NCBI GenBank assembly: GCA_963556145.1
Contig: OY744470.1
Location: forward strand, 3,782,001 to 3,846,000
Direction of reading: 5' to 3'
Origin: Hygrocybe punicea
Lineage: Eukaryota > Basidiomycota > Agaricomycetes > Agaricales > Hygrophoraceae
Length of the DNA: 64,000 nt
Part shown: positions 1 to 10,263 of the stretch, piece by piece
Layout: each line of letters begins with the position of its first letter
Position numbering within the stretch: position 1 is the first letter of the stretch
The notes under the pieces: model-generated
Seen by the model: the letters and a program-made list of their open reading frames with translations, nothing else
Told to the model about the DNA's origin: nothing
Database searches by the model: none
Translations under genes and position numbers: made by a program

Positions 1-488
1 GTAGCCCACACTCCCATTGTCCTTCTTGGTGCCATTGTCCTTGGTGCCTACCTCGTGAATGACGTCTATGCATCAGTCGATGCATCATGGCATGTTCACG
101 AGATATTGTAACAACCTATTCATTCAAGTATTAGCATGGATGACGGGACAGGGACACATACCAAGAGGCCAGGCAGTGGGTGCACCACCCACCTGGCCAT
201 TGCCCTCATTCGCAGTTGTCCACCTTATGCCCCGATCGCGTTGTTGGTGGTTGTGGTAATGGTGGTGGTCATGGTGGTGGCCATGGTCATTATCGTTGTC
301 ACTGTCGTTGTCGCCATTGCCATTGTCGTTCACCTGCTGCCATCCTCGTTTTCGTCCTCATTTTTATTCGCGTAGTTATATTTTACCTGTAAGATTCATT
401 AGAATAATATAAAAAACTCAATAAGAATGAGAAACTTACCTGCTGGTGATGGTTGAGTGATGCGTTAAAGCTCGCATCAACCACGTGA
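1..488. repeat. Low-complexity piece of a hAT-type composite repeat
   Basis: No gene is seen. The stretch has a 55-bp imperfect palindrome (50-104) and a run of GTT/GTC/GGT-type triplets (about 240-340). The same association occurs inside the complete hAT-type elements at 15883-17160 and 51155-52439, so this is probably the remains of such an element cut by the window edge. Long frames here are triplet-repeat artefacts. Confidence 0.5.
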
Positions 489-619
489 CTTAAAAGTCAC
501 AGGTAACCCATTATGGGTATGGGTACAGCCATGGGTCACAAAAGTGTGACCCGGACCTGAACCCATGGCTAAACCCGTGGCAAAACCCATGGGTTTACCC
601 ATACCCATGCCATTCACTA
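489..619. mobile_element. Decayed hAT-type MITE, family I
   Basis: The right end reads CCATTCACTA, matching the termini of the intact family I copies at 40323, 45121 and 50649. The interior repeats the ACCCATGGGT-type words of that family. The left terminus has drifted and no 8-bp duplication is visible, so this is an old copy. Confidence 0.55.
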
Positions 620-653
620 TTCCCCCTTGAACTTGTTGAAATAAAACTGAAAC

Positions 654-2772
654 CAGTGTTGGGGAAGTTTGGTTTGGTCCGGTTTTGGGCCTTTTTGCCC
701 CAAACTGAAACTGAAACAGATGTAAACTGTTTACATCAGTTTGGTTTCGGTCCAAATGTGGGCTAGACCACAAACCATGTGAGCTGGGGGCCCTCACTCC
801 AATCTGACCTCACAAGAGTGTCGCACACATCAATCGATGTGGCCAGCCTCATTACAAGGTGGGATTTGGGATTGGGTGGGCTGCATGGTGTAGATGCGGG
901 TTCAGGGTGGCTTTGGAAGATAAGATCCTAACCTAGGGGTGTCAGCGTGAAAGTGACGGTGGATAATCAGTGTCAGGGATAATAAATGAAGTGGAAATGG
1001 AAGTAAAATAAAGCCGCCGTGTAAAACTGGACAAATAATAACAAACCTGGTGATGAATGGAATGAAAACAGATAAATAACAATGAACCTGACGATGCTGA
1101 TGATGTCGGGTACAGTGGGTCAGGTTGGGTCGGGTTGGAAACAATGAATGAATAATGGAACAACAATAAGGATGATGAAGTGAACCATAAAAATCTAAGG
1201 GTCTACAAGAATGAGCATTTGAAGGGATTAAAGATGATTCTGACTATGAGGAAATGGGGACTAAGGGTATCTCCTTTTTTTTGTATGGTCGTTGGGGACT
1301 GTTTTTATAGTACATGAGTGAGTAGTCTACTTTCGGACATGTCTATTTTGGCCAATGGAAAACTACAAAGAGAAGTTGGAATGGGGTTGTTAAGAGGGTT
1401 GCGATGCGACGAAGACAGGAAAATGGAAGGGAAAACAAATATCCAAGGAAAAGATCTAAAATGTCCTACATATCTCCATAAGGACAAGGGGATGCATATA
1501 TTGGGCAAGTCCGAAGTCGGGAATCGAGTCCGATGAGATCCATCTCCAATAATTGGAACTCTGGGGCTTATGAGGCTGCTGGATTTGGTCTGAAAGCGGC
1601 TGTGACAAAGCGGCATATGTCAGGTCACGTTGGGTCACGTCATGTTGGGTTACGTCAGGTTGGAATGGGAGTCATTTGGAGGTGTTGGGTTCGTCTGGAT
1701 TCATGAGATATTGAGGATATGGACTCAGAGGGACATTGAGTCTCTACAATGGCTCTGTCCAAGCAAAACACACATGTTGAATGTGTGTGTTCCGCCTCGG
1801 CTGTTGTTGATTAGGTCTGGTGGTGGTGGTGGTGATGCCCTGATGCGTCAGACACATTGTGCATGTGATGATGGGCATATTGGACCCATGTTGGTCCTGT
1901 ATTGTTTGTTTTCGGTGGACATGTGGTGGTGGTGGCATACAAGCCCCTTTGTGTGGGTGTCCTGACATGTCATGTGTGTTGTACATGTGATGACAGGTGG
2001 GTTGACCCTGCATTGGCTGCATTGTTGTTTTGTGGTGGTGATGGTGGTGGTGGTGGTGGTGGTGTTGCATGGTGGTGATGATGGTGGTGGTGCTGTGGTG
2101 CTGTGTTCTGTTATATACAAATAAAATCAATAAAAAAATCAACCAAAAAAACATACCACAAAGGAGCAGGGGTGGATGCACCACCCCCCGCTGCTTGTTC
2201 CATCTTGTTGACTCCCACTCCACCCTGTTCACGTTCATTTGCATGCACATGCATCTTGGACACAATGTTGTTGGTGTCCAATGTTGCCATTGTGGCCATT
2301 GTGGTGGCAATTGTTGTTGTCATTGTTGTTGTTGTCATGGTGGTGGCCATGGTTGTGGTTGTGGTGGTGGTGGCTGTGGTGGCCGTTGATGGTAACTTAC
2401 TGTAAGTGTGAGTTAGTGTTGAATAAATAAAATAAATAAAATAAAATGTACAAGGGCAGCAGGGAGTACCCTGCCACCCATTTTGTCCACCTCAGGTGCT
2501 CCATCATCCTCATTTGGTGTATGTTGTGGGCGTTATTGGTGGTTGCAGAAGATACTTTGGTGATTTTTGAAGTCAGCCAAATGGCTGACTTGGGACTGTT
2601 GGTTTGCAGTTCAAACTCAGTTTGAAACTGTTTTGGCCCACAGCCAAATCCCCAAACCGGAGACCAAACCATTCGGTCTCAGCCAAAATTTCCCACACCA
2701 AAACTGAAACCAGCGGTTTCGGTTTGGTCTAAACAGGTTTGGAGCAGTCTGAGACTGAACTTTCGCAAACAG
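654..2772. mobile_element. Decayed hAT-type element, family II, holding LTR D1
   Basis: It begins CAGTGTTGGGGAAGTTTGGT and ends near 2772 with a decayed match to the other terminus. The complete copy at 51155-52439 has the same order: terminal pyrimidine/GGTTT words, a palindrome (here 807-860), GT-rich triplets and a GCACCACCC word. The copy is split by LTR D1 (889-1748). No 8-bp duplication survives. Confidence 0.6.
889..1748. repeat. Solo LTR-like repeat, family D (copy D1)
   Basis: It is 860 bp long, starts TGTAGATGCGGG and ends GAGTCTCTACA, so it has TG...CA ends. ATGG is present on both sides, which fits a 4-bp target duplication. Other copies are at 3645-17266, 34048-34917 (inverted) and 50579-53061 (inverted). 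The hAT-type sequence resumes directly after 1748, showing that D1 landed inside it. Confidence 0.7.
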
Positions 2773-3644
2773 AGGCTCCACCATGCCTTGATCTCCACCC
2801 AGCCAGTGTACATCAAGTCCAGCACCTCAGTCATCCAAGGTGCTTGTTACCCAATGTTGTTGAGAGTGATGAAGAGGTTTCAGATGGTGAGGTCCAACCA
2901 AAGCACTGTATGTATCACCCAATTGAAATTTATTTTACTCATTCTCATTGTCACTACAGCCAAAAAGAAATGAGCCACATTATGAAATGCAACTGCCACC
3001 AATCACGATGGTCTTTTGATGGATGTGGATGTACAGGACATCAGCATCGAGGATGTGGATGCACCTCCATGTGAAGACAGGCAACACAATGTTGATCAGT
3101 TTTTTCAGCTGGCTGTGCCAAAGGAAATGAACAGCAAGTAGAAGAAATACAGGGTGTGCAAGTTATGTGCATGAGTAATCATGTTCATTGATACTATTTG
3201 GTACAAGAAATTGGTATAATAGTAACCAAAAAATGCTGGTCAATGAGGTGACAACTTTACAGCACCATTTGGAAGTGGCTCATTTGGTGAGTGAGATGCA
3301 CCTGACAAGCTTGCACAGTTTCTCATGTCAATTCAGGGAAAATACAGAAATTGGGCCAAGACTGCCCAATTTGAATCAAAGTTACCTGGTGACATCAAAA
3401 AATGTGAAGCAGCTCTGAGCAGATTGTGCACACCCTGCTTCAGGAGAAGAAACTGTCCAAGTGTGTCCTCCCTTACTTGGAGAAACTTTTTTGTTAAGCT
3501 GCAGTTGAATGGCTGGTTGTGGTGGATCAGGTGTGCAAGGATGAATACTGTTTTGCCTGCTGTCTATTGATTAATTTCATGTTGTAGCCTATCCAAGCCC
3601 TTGAACATCGGAAGTTCCAGGAGATGGTTGATGTTGCTTCTCAG
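2773..3644 (+). pseudogene. Relic of a hAT transposase N-terminal region
   Basis: In shifting frames the plus strand reads segments such as QFFQLAVPKEMN, TTLQHHLEVAH, NWAKTAQFESKLPGD and QALEHRKFQEMVDVASQ. These resemble the BED-finger and following region of basidiomycete hAT transposases, as I remember the family. Several stops and frame changes interrupt it. The reading stops where LTR D2 begins at 3645, so D2 probably inserted into the relic. No DDE or dimerisation domain is visible nearby. Confidence 0.55.
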
Positions 3645-3830
3645 TGTAGATGTGGGTTTTGGGTGGCTGCAGAACATAAATCCTAACCAGAGGGTGTCAG
3701 TGTAGAAGTGACAGTTGATAACCAGTGTCAGGGATAGTGGTAAAAAAGTAGTAAAAGAAATGGAAAGTGAAGCTGCCATATAAAACTAAGAAAATGGACA
3801 AATAATGATAATCCGGACTGAAAATGGGTA

Positions 3831-4446
3831 AGATAGGGTGCATCCATACTCCATGAATGTCACGTGATAAAGTGTGACAAACACAGATATCCATAATTAC
3901 ATTGTCAATAATACATATATAGGAAATGTGTTACCAACAAAGCTTTTATAATTGTAAATAAGGGAATGCCTTGGTCTTACATTTTGGGTCCAAGCCCCTG
4001 AGACAGAGTAATTTTGATTGACTGTACTAGTGGACTTTGAAAATATGGCCAGACCAACAAAACGGCATTACTCCCTCCTCCAGAATCTTGGTGACTTTGC
4101 TAGGAAGAAAAGAAAAGTAAATGATGAGGATAAAGAAAATGTGGGTCTTTACCCCCCCTTCCCCCCTTTTCAAGAAAATAATAATAACATTGAAACAGAT
4201 CAAAGAAGTGCCTATTAAAAGAATTCTTTGAAGGTCACCAACACTATCATAAGGGTCTCAATGGGAGACAAGCAGCATGGGCAACTAAGAAATACAGGGG
4301 ACATCGAATGTTCCATGAGAGTCTTATGAAAGACCTTGAGGAGGCCAGCATGGTTGAAACTCAGTAGCTTAAATTTAATCTCCGCCATAGTAGTCACATA
4401 CTGTCATGATCACATGACATACCTGGAGTATGGATGTGCCCTATCT
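3831..4446. mobile_element. TA-flanked DNA transposon (616 bp)
   Basis: Inverted termini both begin AGATAGGG and share the word CATCCATACTCC; the match extends imperfectly for about 38 bp. TA is present on each side (3829-3830 and 4447-4448) and once at the corresponding place in D1. This fits Tc1/mariner-type target use, although the terminal bases are unusual. An internal frame (4018-4218) has a basic lysine/arginine patch but no recognisable transposase domain, so the element is probably non-autonomous. Confidence 0.65.
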
Positions 4447-4500
4447 TAAATAACAATGAACATGATGATGCCAACAATGTCAGGTCAGGTCAGGTCGGAA

Positions 4501-4640
4501 CATCAGGAAAAACACTTTGGCTCTCACATTATCCTGGGAATATTCCATTTTCCCAGGGTGTCAGAGAGTGCCACAGAGTGTCACAGAGTGTCACAGAGCA
4601 TTGGAAAGAAACCTCAGAGTCACAGAAACTTGTAACCCGT
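4501..4640. repeat. Left TIR and subterminal repeats of Plavaka element
   Basis: The 17-bp terminus is followed by a zone with repeated CACAGAGTGT words (4565-4600). Subterminal repeats of this kind bind the transposase in CACTA-like elements; the role here is inferred. The transposase stop codon (4648) lies just inside. Confidence 0.75.
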
Positions 4641-4647
4641 ATTATTA

Positions 4648-7600
4648 CTACCAAATAGTTTTGTATGAATACATATTCTGCCAGTTGTTCACCAAGAAAG
4701 TCCCACATTCATCTAAAACATTATCAGTGGTCCATGTGATATCTGCAGACCTTCTGAACAGAGGCATTAACATGCAACTCTGCCTAATGCTTGTTAAAGG
4801 AATAATAGAACCGGAACATTGACCATCTGCATGGTACAGAGGCTTGAGAGTGTACATGTTGTGATAAGGTTCTGCTGTTGGTTTCAGTCCAGTGTACCAT
4901 TCAACATATGTCAAAGGGGTTTTCAGCCAGATTACTGGTGACAGTCCCAGGCAAGAGTCTAGCGATGATGGCAATGTGAAAATCACCCTCACACGTCCGA
5001 TGCGTGTTCCTGACATAAAAAATGTCAACATGAGACTGCAAGCTTACCAGGAAGCTTACCTTCAAGACCGGTGGATTCTGCAACATCAGTGTGCAGAACT
5101 ATGACATTGTCAAAGTGGCCTGCTCTTTTCTTGAAGGCAGGAGCAGCCTTTATAACATCACATTCCTCTTCACCATCTTCTAGACTTGGAGGGTGAAGTT
5201 TCAAAGTGTGATAGACATCTAACCTTGCAAAAGGTAGCATGTTCAAAGATGCCACTCTGAGGGTTGTTGGATTACGCATGATGCGGTTTAAATAGTCCTT
5301 GAGGGCAGTTGAAAATCCTGGAGCATGATGGCGCTCTGCAATGACTTTGATCAATTGACGTGGTTGAGTAGGATATTTAGGAAGTGATATCAGGTTACCG
5401 GTGGCATTGTGAGATAGTGATTTGGAAGGAGGACTAGTGGGACACTGTGAATCCATCCAGGAGATGTAGTGTTGGAATGTGAACATCTTCTCCTGGTGAG
5501 TAAGCCAGTTGATCATTTGTGGAAACTCGTCATGTTGGTTGGAGGCGCGCCATCCGTCCTTGGCTAAATAGATGTGAAGTCGTTCAAACAATTCAGTGTT
5601 GTAATTGTCAGTGGTACCTAGAAACTTGATGGACTGGATGTAGTGGTGCAAGGAATGGAACTTAGGGATGTTAAGATCATCACGTATGCCGGTTTCAATG
5701 AAATAAGTCTTGTGTAGGTTAAATATGTTCAGGGCATCCTGCATGTAACCCAGGGTGACGTCATCATGTGTGCTGTACTGGGCAAGGTAAATGAAGTCGA
5801 GAAGTGCACGACATGTCACAATGGCCTTCTTGGGCAGAACACCCACGAGACAACCCAGGAGAATCTTAGCCATATTCTTCCTCTCCATGCCAGATATTTG
5901 AGAGAGAGCAGAGATACCATTCTTAAAGTGATGCAGTCCATATGCAGGTGGAAGGCAGTGAATATGGTGGTCTAGCTTGTCAGGACTGATGGTGCGCTGA
6001 CACCAGTTTGTTAGATGCTTGAAGACACCTTGGTAGATCTGATGAAGAACATCAGGTGTAACGGCCAGATTGATGTCTGTGTGAGGAAATCCGTCCCAGA
6101 AAGGCCTGTAAACACTTCCAGATACCTCCCTGTCCATGCAGTACTTGTGGAACTGTGATGCTGTAGCTGATGTCCTCTTTGCCTCATCTATTACTCCTAA
6201 TGTCCACTTCTGAGTCCGATTCGGGTGTGTGAATGTATCCTGCAGCTTGTCTGCTGGACACTGACATTTAGGGCATGTTCCGTACTTGGAACAAGTAACA
6301 AGGCATTGTTCTGGGTAGTCCGTGACATACGACGCTAGGACAGGATGGACTTTACGAATAGAACTGTCACCACTGGTCATCTCGATACCTGACTCTCCTA
6401 AGTCTTTCAGGGGTGCCATGATCAATCGCATCGACTTGTGGAATAAACATTGATTTCTTGCTCGATGTTCTTGTTTAGTCAACTTGTCATGGCAAATTTT
6501 GTCCACCGAAAGATAACCCACTAGAACTGCAGCATGCTGAGAAGGCTTTCTTCGTACAGTTTTGGGTAGATTTCCCAAAGTGAGATAGACAGGATATGCA
6601 GACTTGCCACCTGTGAACTGAGTAAGTTGTGTTTTGTCCGTTGCGAGTATCACAGGTGCTAGAGTTGCGCTGACAGGGAGACGTGTCTGATAGGAAGCGT
6701 GAGACCAATTTCAGAGAGTTGAGAGTGGAGAATGTATCATTGCACACCTGGATTATGTGCCACCAAGATCCTGTCCACATCTCAGAATAGACTCTGTTTG
6801 AGCGACTGACGTCTGAATATACTTTCTTTGGGACGTAGACCATACTCTGCGATAAGGTTGGATCACCCCATAGACAACGTATTGCCTCAATCACGTCTCT
6901 GAACCTTACTACATGCTTCTCCATAGGACAATCCTTGAAGGACAGATGCTTGGTTTGCCACTTTCCCACTCTGTGGGGAATGTCATCGATGATCTTATGT
7001 AGAGCATGTGTATTCTGGAATGAAAGCCCTAACTTCTGTCTCACCTGAGGGATCCATGTCAGAACATCAGTGTCGACAGAGAATCCAGAAATCTTACCCC
7101 AGGAATGGACAGAAATCGGTCAAATGTATTTTTTCCTGGACCTTCTTTAATAACCCAATCTGCAACGCGCCAGTCAAGCTCTGATGTGAAAGGATAGAAT
7201 GAGTTTGGCGCAGGGGTATCGTCTCCAATAGTGATGTCACCCTCCCCATCTCGTCTGCTTCCGAACAGGTTTCTCCAGCATTCATGTAGATTTTCGTTCA
7301 TCTGTATCACACACACTGCTCCTTGGAATGGGTCTTCTACCCGACTATCGTCTACATCATCTAGAACCCTGTGCAGCAGATGGCGTGCAGTGGATGGTCC
7401 AGGCCCTGCTTCACCAATCTGGACTTCGGGTAACATAGCAAGTGTGGCTGATGGCATAGGAATGAAGTCGAACAGATCATCGTCATCTGCCATATCATCT
7501 ATTGCGTCCACGACGTATTCATCCATGTGGCTCCTCTGATCTTCCATTTGGTCTGATTGTCCATCGCCAATGCAAAGATCTGAAATCAAGGCTTCTCCAC

Positions 7601-7787
7601 CCTCTCCATCCAAATCTAAGGGGGAGAGCTGTGCCAACTTTCCACGTCGATACCAGCAGCATGAGCATGCTGTTGTGAGGTGGGTGGTGCAGCCCTTCTT
7701 AGTCTTGAAGCTTTTCATGCAGACAGGGCAAGAGAGCTCATCCTGGAGATCCATGGTAGCATTGTTGCAGCGTTCAGTCAAAAGCAA
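4648..7787 (-). CDS. Plavaka transposase, four exons, apparently intact
   Basis: Exons are 7787-7098, 7044-6748, 6686-5060 and 5009-4648, with GT-AG introns that restore one frame of 991 residues. A C2H2 finger (CPVCMKSF...H, residues about 19-40) opens the protein. Next come an acidic linker, the Plavaka signature MWTGSWWHIIQ (about 320) and the catalytic-core block LATDKTQLTQFTGGKSAYP, with the likely first catalytic Asp at 346. A Cys cluster (CSKYGTCPKCQCP) and the conserved ERLHIYLAKDGWRA block follow, and the C-terminus ends NWQNMYSYKTIW. These blocks in this order are typical of the basidiomycete Plavaka group, a CACTA-related RNase H-fold transposase. The start at 7787 is the first Met before the finger. 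No internal stop is seen, so the element may still be able to move itself. Confidence 0.88.
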
Positions 7788-7900
7788 AATATGAAGATAA
7801 CCAGGATAAGATTGCTATAAATGAATAATACTGTGTCACATGGGTCTCTGAGATAAGCCCAAGGAGGAATGGATTTGTGAGAGATCACTGCATGCGTTAC

Positions 7901-7901
7901 G

Positions 7902-7934
<33 letters not shown>

Positions 7935-7936
7935 TA
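7901..7936. repeat. Hexanucleotide repeat (AACCAG)n
   Basis: Five to six tandem AACCAG units lie between the transposase and kinase-like genes. This is an ordinary microsatellite and not the fungal telomere repeat. Confidence 0.8.
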
Positions 7937-8040
7937 AGTTTCACAAGTTGAGTCACTAGTCTCAGTATTGTCCTAGCCAGTGTTTAAAAGTAAGCTCCAT
8001 GAGAGTAAGGCGGTCTGTAGCGCTGAACCTGAGTTTAGAA

Positions 8041-8102
8041 CTGACTTCCCAAAAAGGACCACATTTTATCATCGTAAAAAGTACACCTTTTCAGGAAGTC
8101 AG
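8041..8102. other. 62-bp imperfect palindrome (copy 1)
   Basis: The outer arms CTGACTTCC and GGAAGTCAG are perfect inverted repeats. The inner part has TCCCAAAAAGG facing an A-rich CACCTTTT arm. The core closely matches the palindrome at 10185-10242. It lies just past the 3' end of the kinase-like gene. Confidence 0.7.
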
Positions 8103-8208
8103 CACTGGTCCAGCTGATCTCTCAAAAAGTTATCTTTCACAACATGCCTTATCATTCACGTCATACGAAACAAAAAGAAATATTGACTCCACCGCCATTG
8201 TCTCGCAT

Positions 8209-9891
8209 TCACGGGATCTGCAATGTCTGCCTCATATCCTGAAGCTCAGGACATTCACTAACACCAGGGCACCCATGGAGGGCGGCATGAGAGAAATCGA
8301 GAACTTGGACTACACCAGTTTGAGATAAAACTACATTGTCTGGACATAAGTCTAGGTGACTTACTCCAGCCTGATGGAGGGATAGTATAGCTGCCCACAG
8401 ATTGAACCTAGGAACATAGCATAAATGAAATGGCTTGCAGAGGATGTGAATGATGTACTGCTGGGCACGTGAAAGCATAGAGAATGAGCTCAATGATTTA
8501 CCTGCATCACGCATCAGGAGCACTTGAAAACCCCTCCCCACGTACAGACCATAGAAAGCCAGTATCACAGTGCCCTGAAGCGCCGCGAGCACCGCATAGA
8601 TTTTGGCTTCGTGACGCAGCCGTGCTTTGGATTGGGTGTTAATGGCAACTTTTCCAACAACGTTGTCAGCGCAGTGATGATTGAACCACCCTCGAAATAC
8701 ATTCCCCACCGATACTCTGTCCAGAAACGTAGTCAGAAGAAGTTCATGGTATGACGAAATCGCGTCAGTCGGAGATTTGGAGTGTTTCAGGCGTGTTTGA
8801 ATGGACTTGTGGAAGATCGCTAGTTGCATCAGCCCCTGAATCGCAACTGATGACAGGAGTGCTATTAAGGAGTGGAAAGTAAAGGACTGGCATTCTGGAT
8901 CAACCACTTCCAGGCGCCTCAACTCGTACGTGATGACTTCGCAGTGATCGAGATCGAAAGTCAGACATAAAGTGTCTGCCTATAAACTGGAGTCTCTCAT
9001 CTGAAAACTCAGAGATGCAACTGCAACTCACCTGCGAGGGTAAAGTCAGACCGGAAAAAAAGGTTGAAAGGGTGTCACCACTGGGAGCCGGGGTGACGTT
9101 GGAACCTTGCGTTGCCTGATGAGTACGGCCTAATGGCTTAACTAATTTAACCATGGGAAGATGAATATCTGGGGGGGGTGTCCATGATAGTACTGCCCGA
9201 CTGTAAAAGGCAGAAAACGATTAACGGCATAAAGGGCGTCATTGAGTCTAGGAGGTGAAGAATGTCTGAGCATAGGAGGCCATGAAGTGGCAAGCCAGGG
9301 ACAGGGCAAAGTGAGAAGAGCATGTAGCTATCTCCTCCGAAGAGGAGTGCATAAGGGATGGTAGTGGGACCTGACAGCATCGCTATTCCCATCTATCAGA
9401 GGTGATGATGAGTGGGGGGATTACCACTGAGATTCAGTGCCCACCTTAAAGATTATCAATCTGTGCCCTGTCTCACTAGGGCTCAGCTCCAAAACCACTC
9501 CATTTCTGCCCAGACGTAAGATACCCTCCACGTGATGTGTGAACGCTGTCCAGCTCTTGAACTCCACATGTAGCTGTGGATCAGTGTCACAGTGTGGCTG
9601 GTATGTTCCATCCAGGATCTGATTGAAAGCAGCAATTCTAGTAGTAGGCTTGGGCTGGGTGGGATTTGCGTCAACCTCCTCTACTGCACAACATATAGGG
9701 TTGAAGGCACGCTGGAAAAGGAGGCTAGACGACGATTCGTGGTCTAGGAGGTAATTCCGGAGGGACCTCTCCAGGCCAGCAATGGCTTGAACCAGTACGT
9801 TGGAGGGGGCTAGATGTCTGCCTGGGGCACTTTGAAGGTAGGCATGCAATGAAGCCAGCATATGATTCGGTAAAGAATGATCATGGACCAT
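8209..9891 (-). CDS. Protein kinase-like gene (divergent), Plavaka cargo
   Basis: The first exon (9891-9425) encodes about 155 residues with no recognised domain. One or two middle exons (about 9390-8930) are not resolved with confidence. The C-terminal part (from about 8922) reads an N-lobe-like stretch, RLRHEAKIYAVLAAL, then across a GT-AG intron (about 8410-8458) the catalytic loop HLDLCPDNVV and the metal-site block VLDFSHA, and ends near CPELQDMRQTL. The usual HRD and DFG motifs are thus HLD and DFS, so activity is uncertain. The DFSHA...CPEL ending is common in kinase-like proteins found next to transposons in Agaricomycetes, as I recall. It is the only cargo gene whose exon structure I could not close. 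Confidence 0.62.
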
Positions 9892-10184
9892 GAAAGCCGG
9901 TCATCCTTCCTGATTTGGGGGTGGTATGCTGATGTTGTATGGGGTGGTGGAAGTCGATGTCGTGATCTTGGTGAATTGATGCTCTGAGGGTAGGGGGAAG
10001 ATCATGCTAGGGACGTATGTCTCCAACGTAGCCATCCCTCTTGCTATGGAGATACGTACATAAGTTTGCAATGCGCCCAATCTTTTTGCTTTGGTTCTTA
10101 CCTACTGGCGTTCCCCTCCTTATACTTGCTGTGATGAAGGGACATTCAGTTAAGTATACCGGTAGCGTGGCCAAAGATTCACGT

Positions 10185-10242
10185 GGTGTCCCAAAAAGGT
10201 GCACTTTTTTTCGCCGTAAAACATGCACCTTTTTGGGACACC
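10185..10242. other. 58-bp near-perfect palindrome (copy 2)
   Basis: The arms GGTGTCCCAAAAAGGTGCA and TGCACCTTTTTGGGACACC are exact reverse complements around a short T/CG-rich loop. It lies between the divergently transcribed kinase-like gene (-) and the gene starting at 10264 (+), only 22 bp before that ATG. It matches the core of the palindrome at 8041-8102. A role as a shared regulatory site or RNA hairpin is inference. Confidence 0.8.
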
Positions 10243-10263
10243 TCGCTGCAGCGCGTACTTACT

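Noticed and set aside
2036..2400. Val/Cys/Thr/His-rich frames
   Set aside because: GGT/GTT triplet repeat inside a hAT-type element; no single frame is favoured.
5766..5975. Plus-strand open frames across the Plavaka transposase
   Set aside because: They are antisense to exons with strong family motifs and have no motifs of their own.
7901..7936. Internal telomere repeat
   Set aside because: The unit AACCAG is not the fungal TTAGGG type and is only about six units long.
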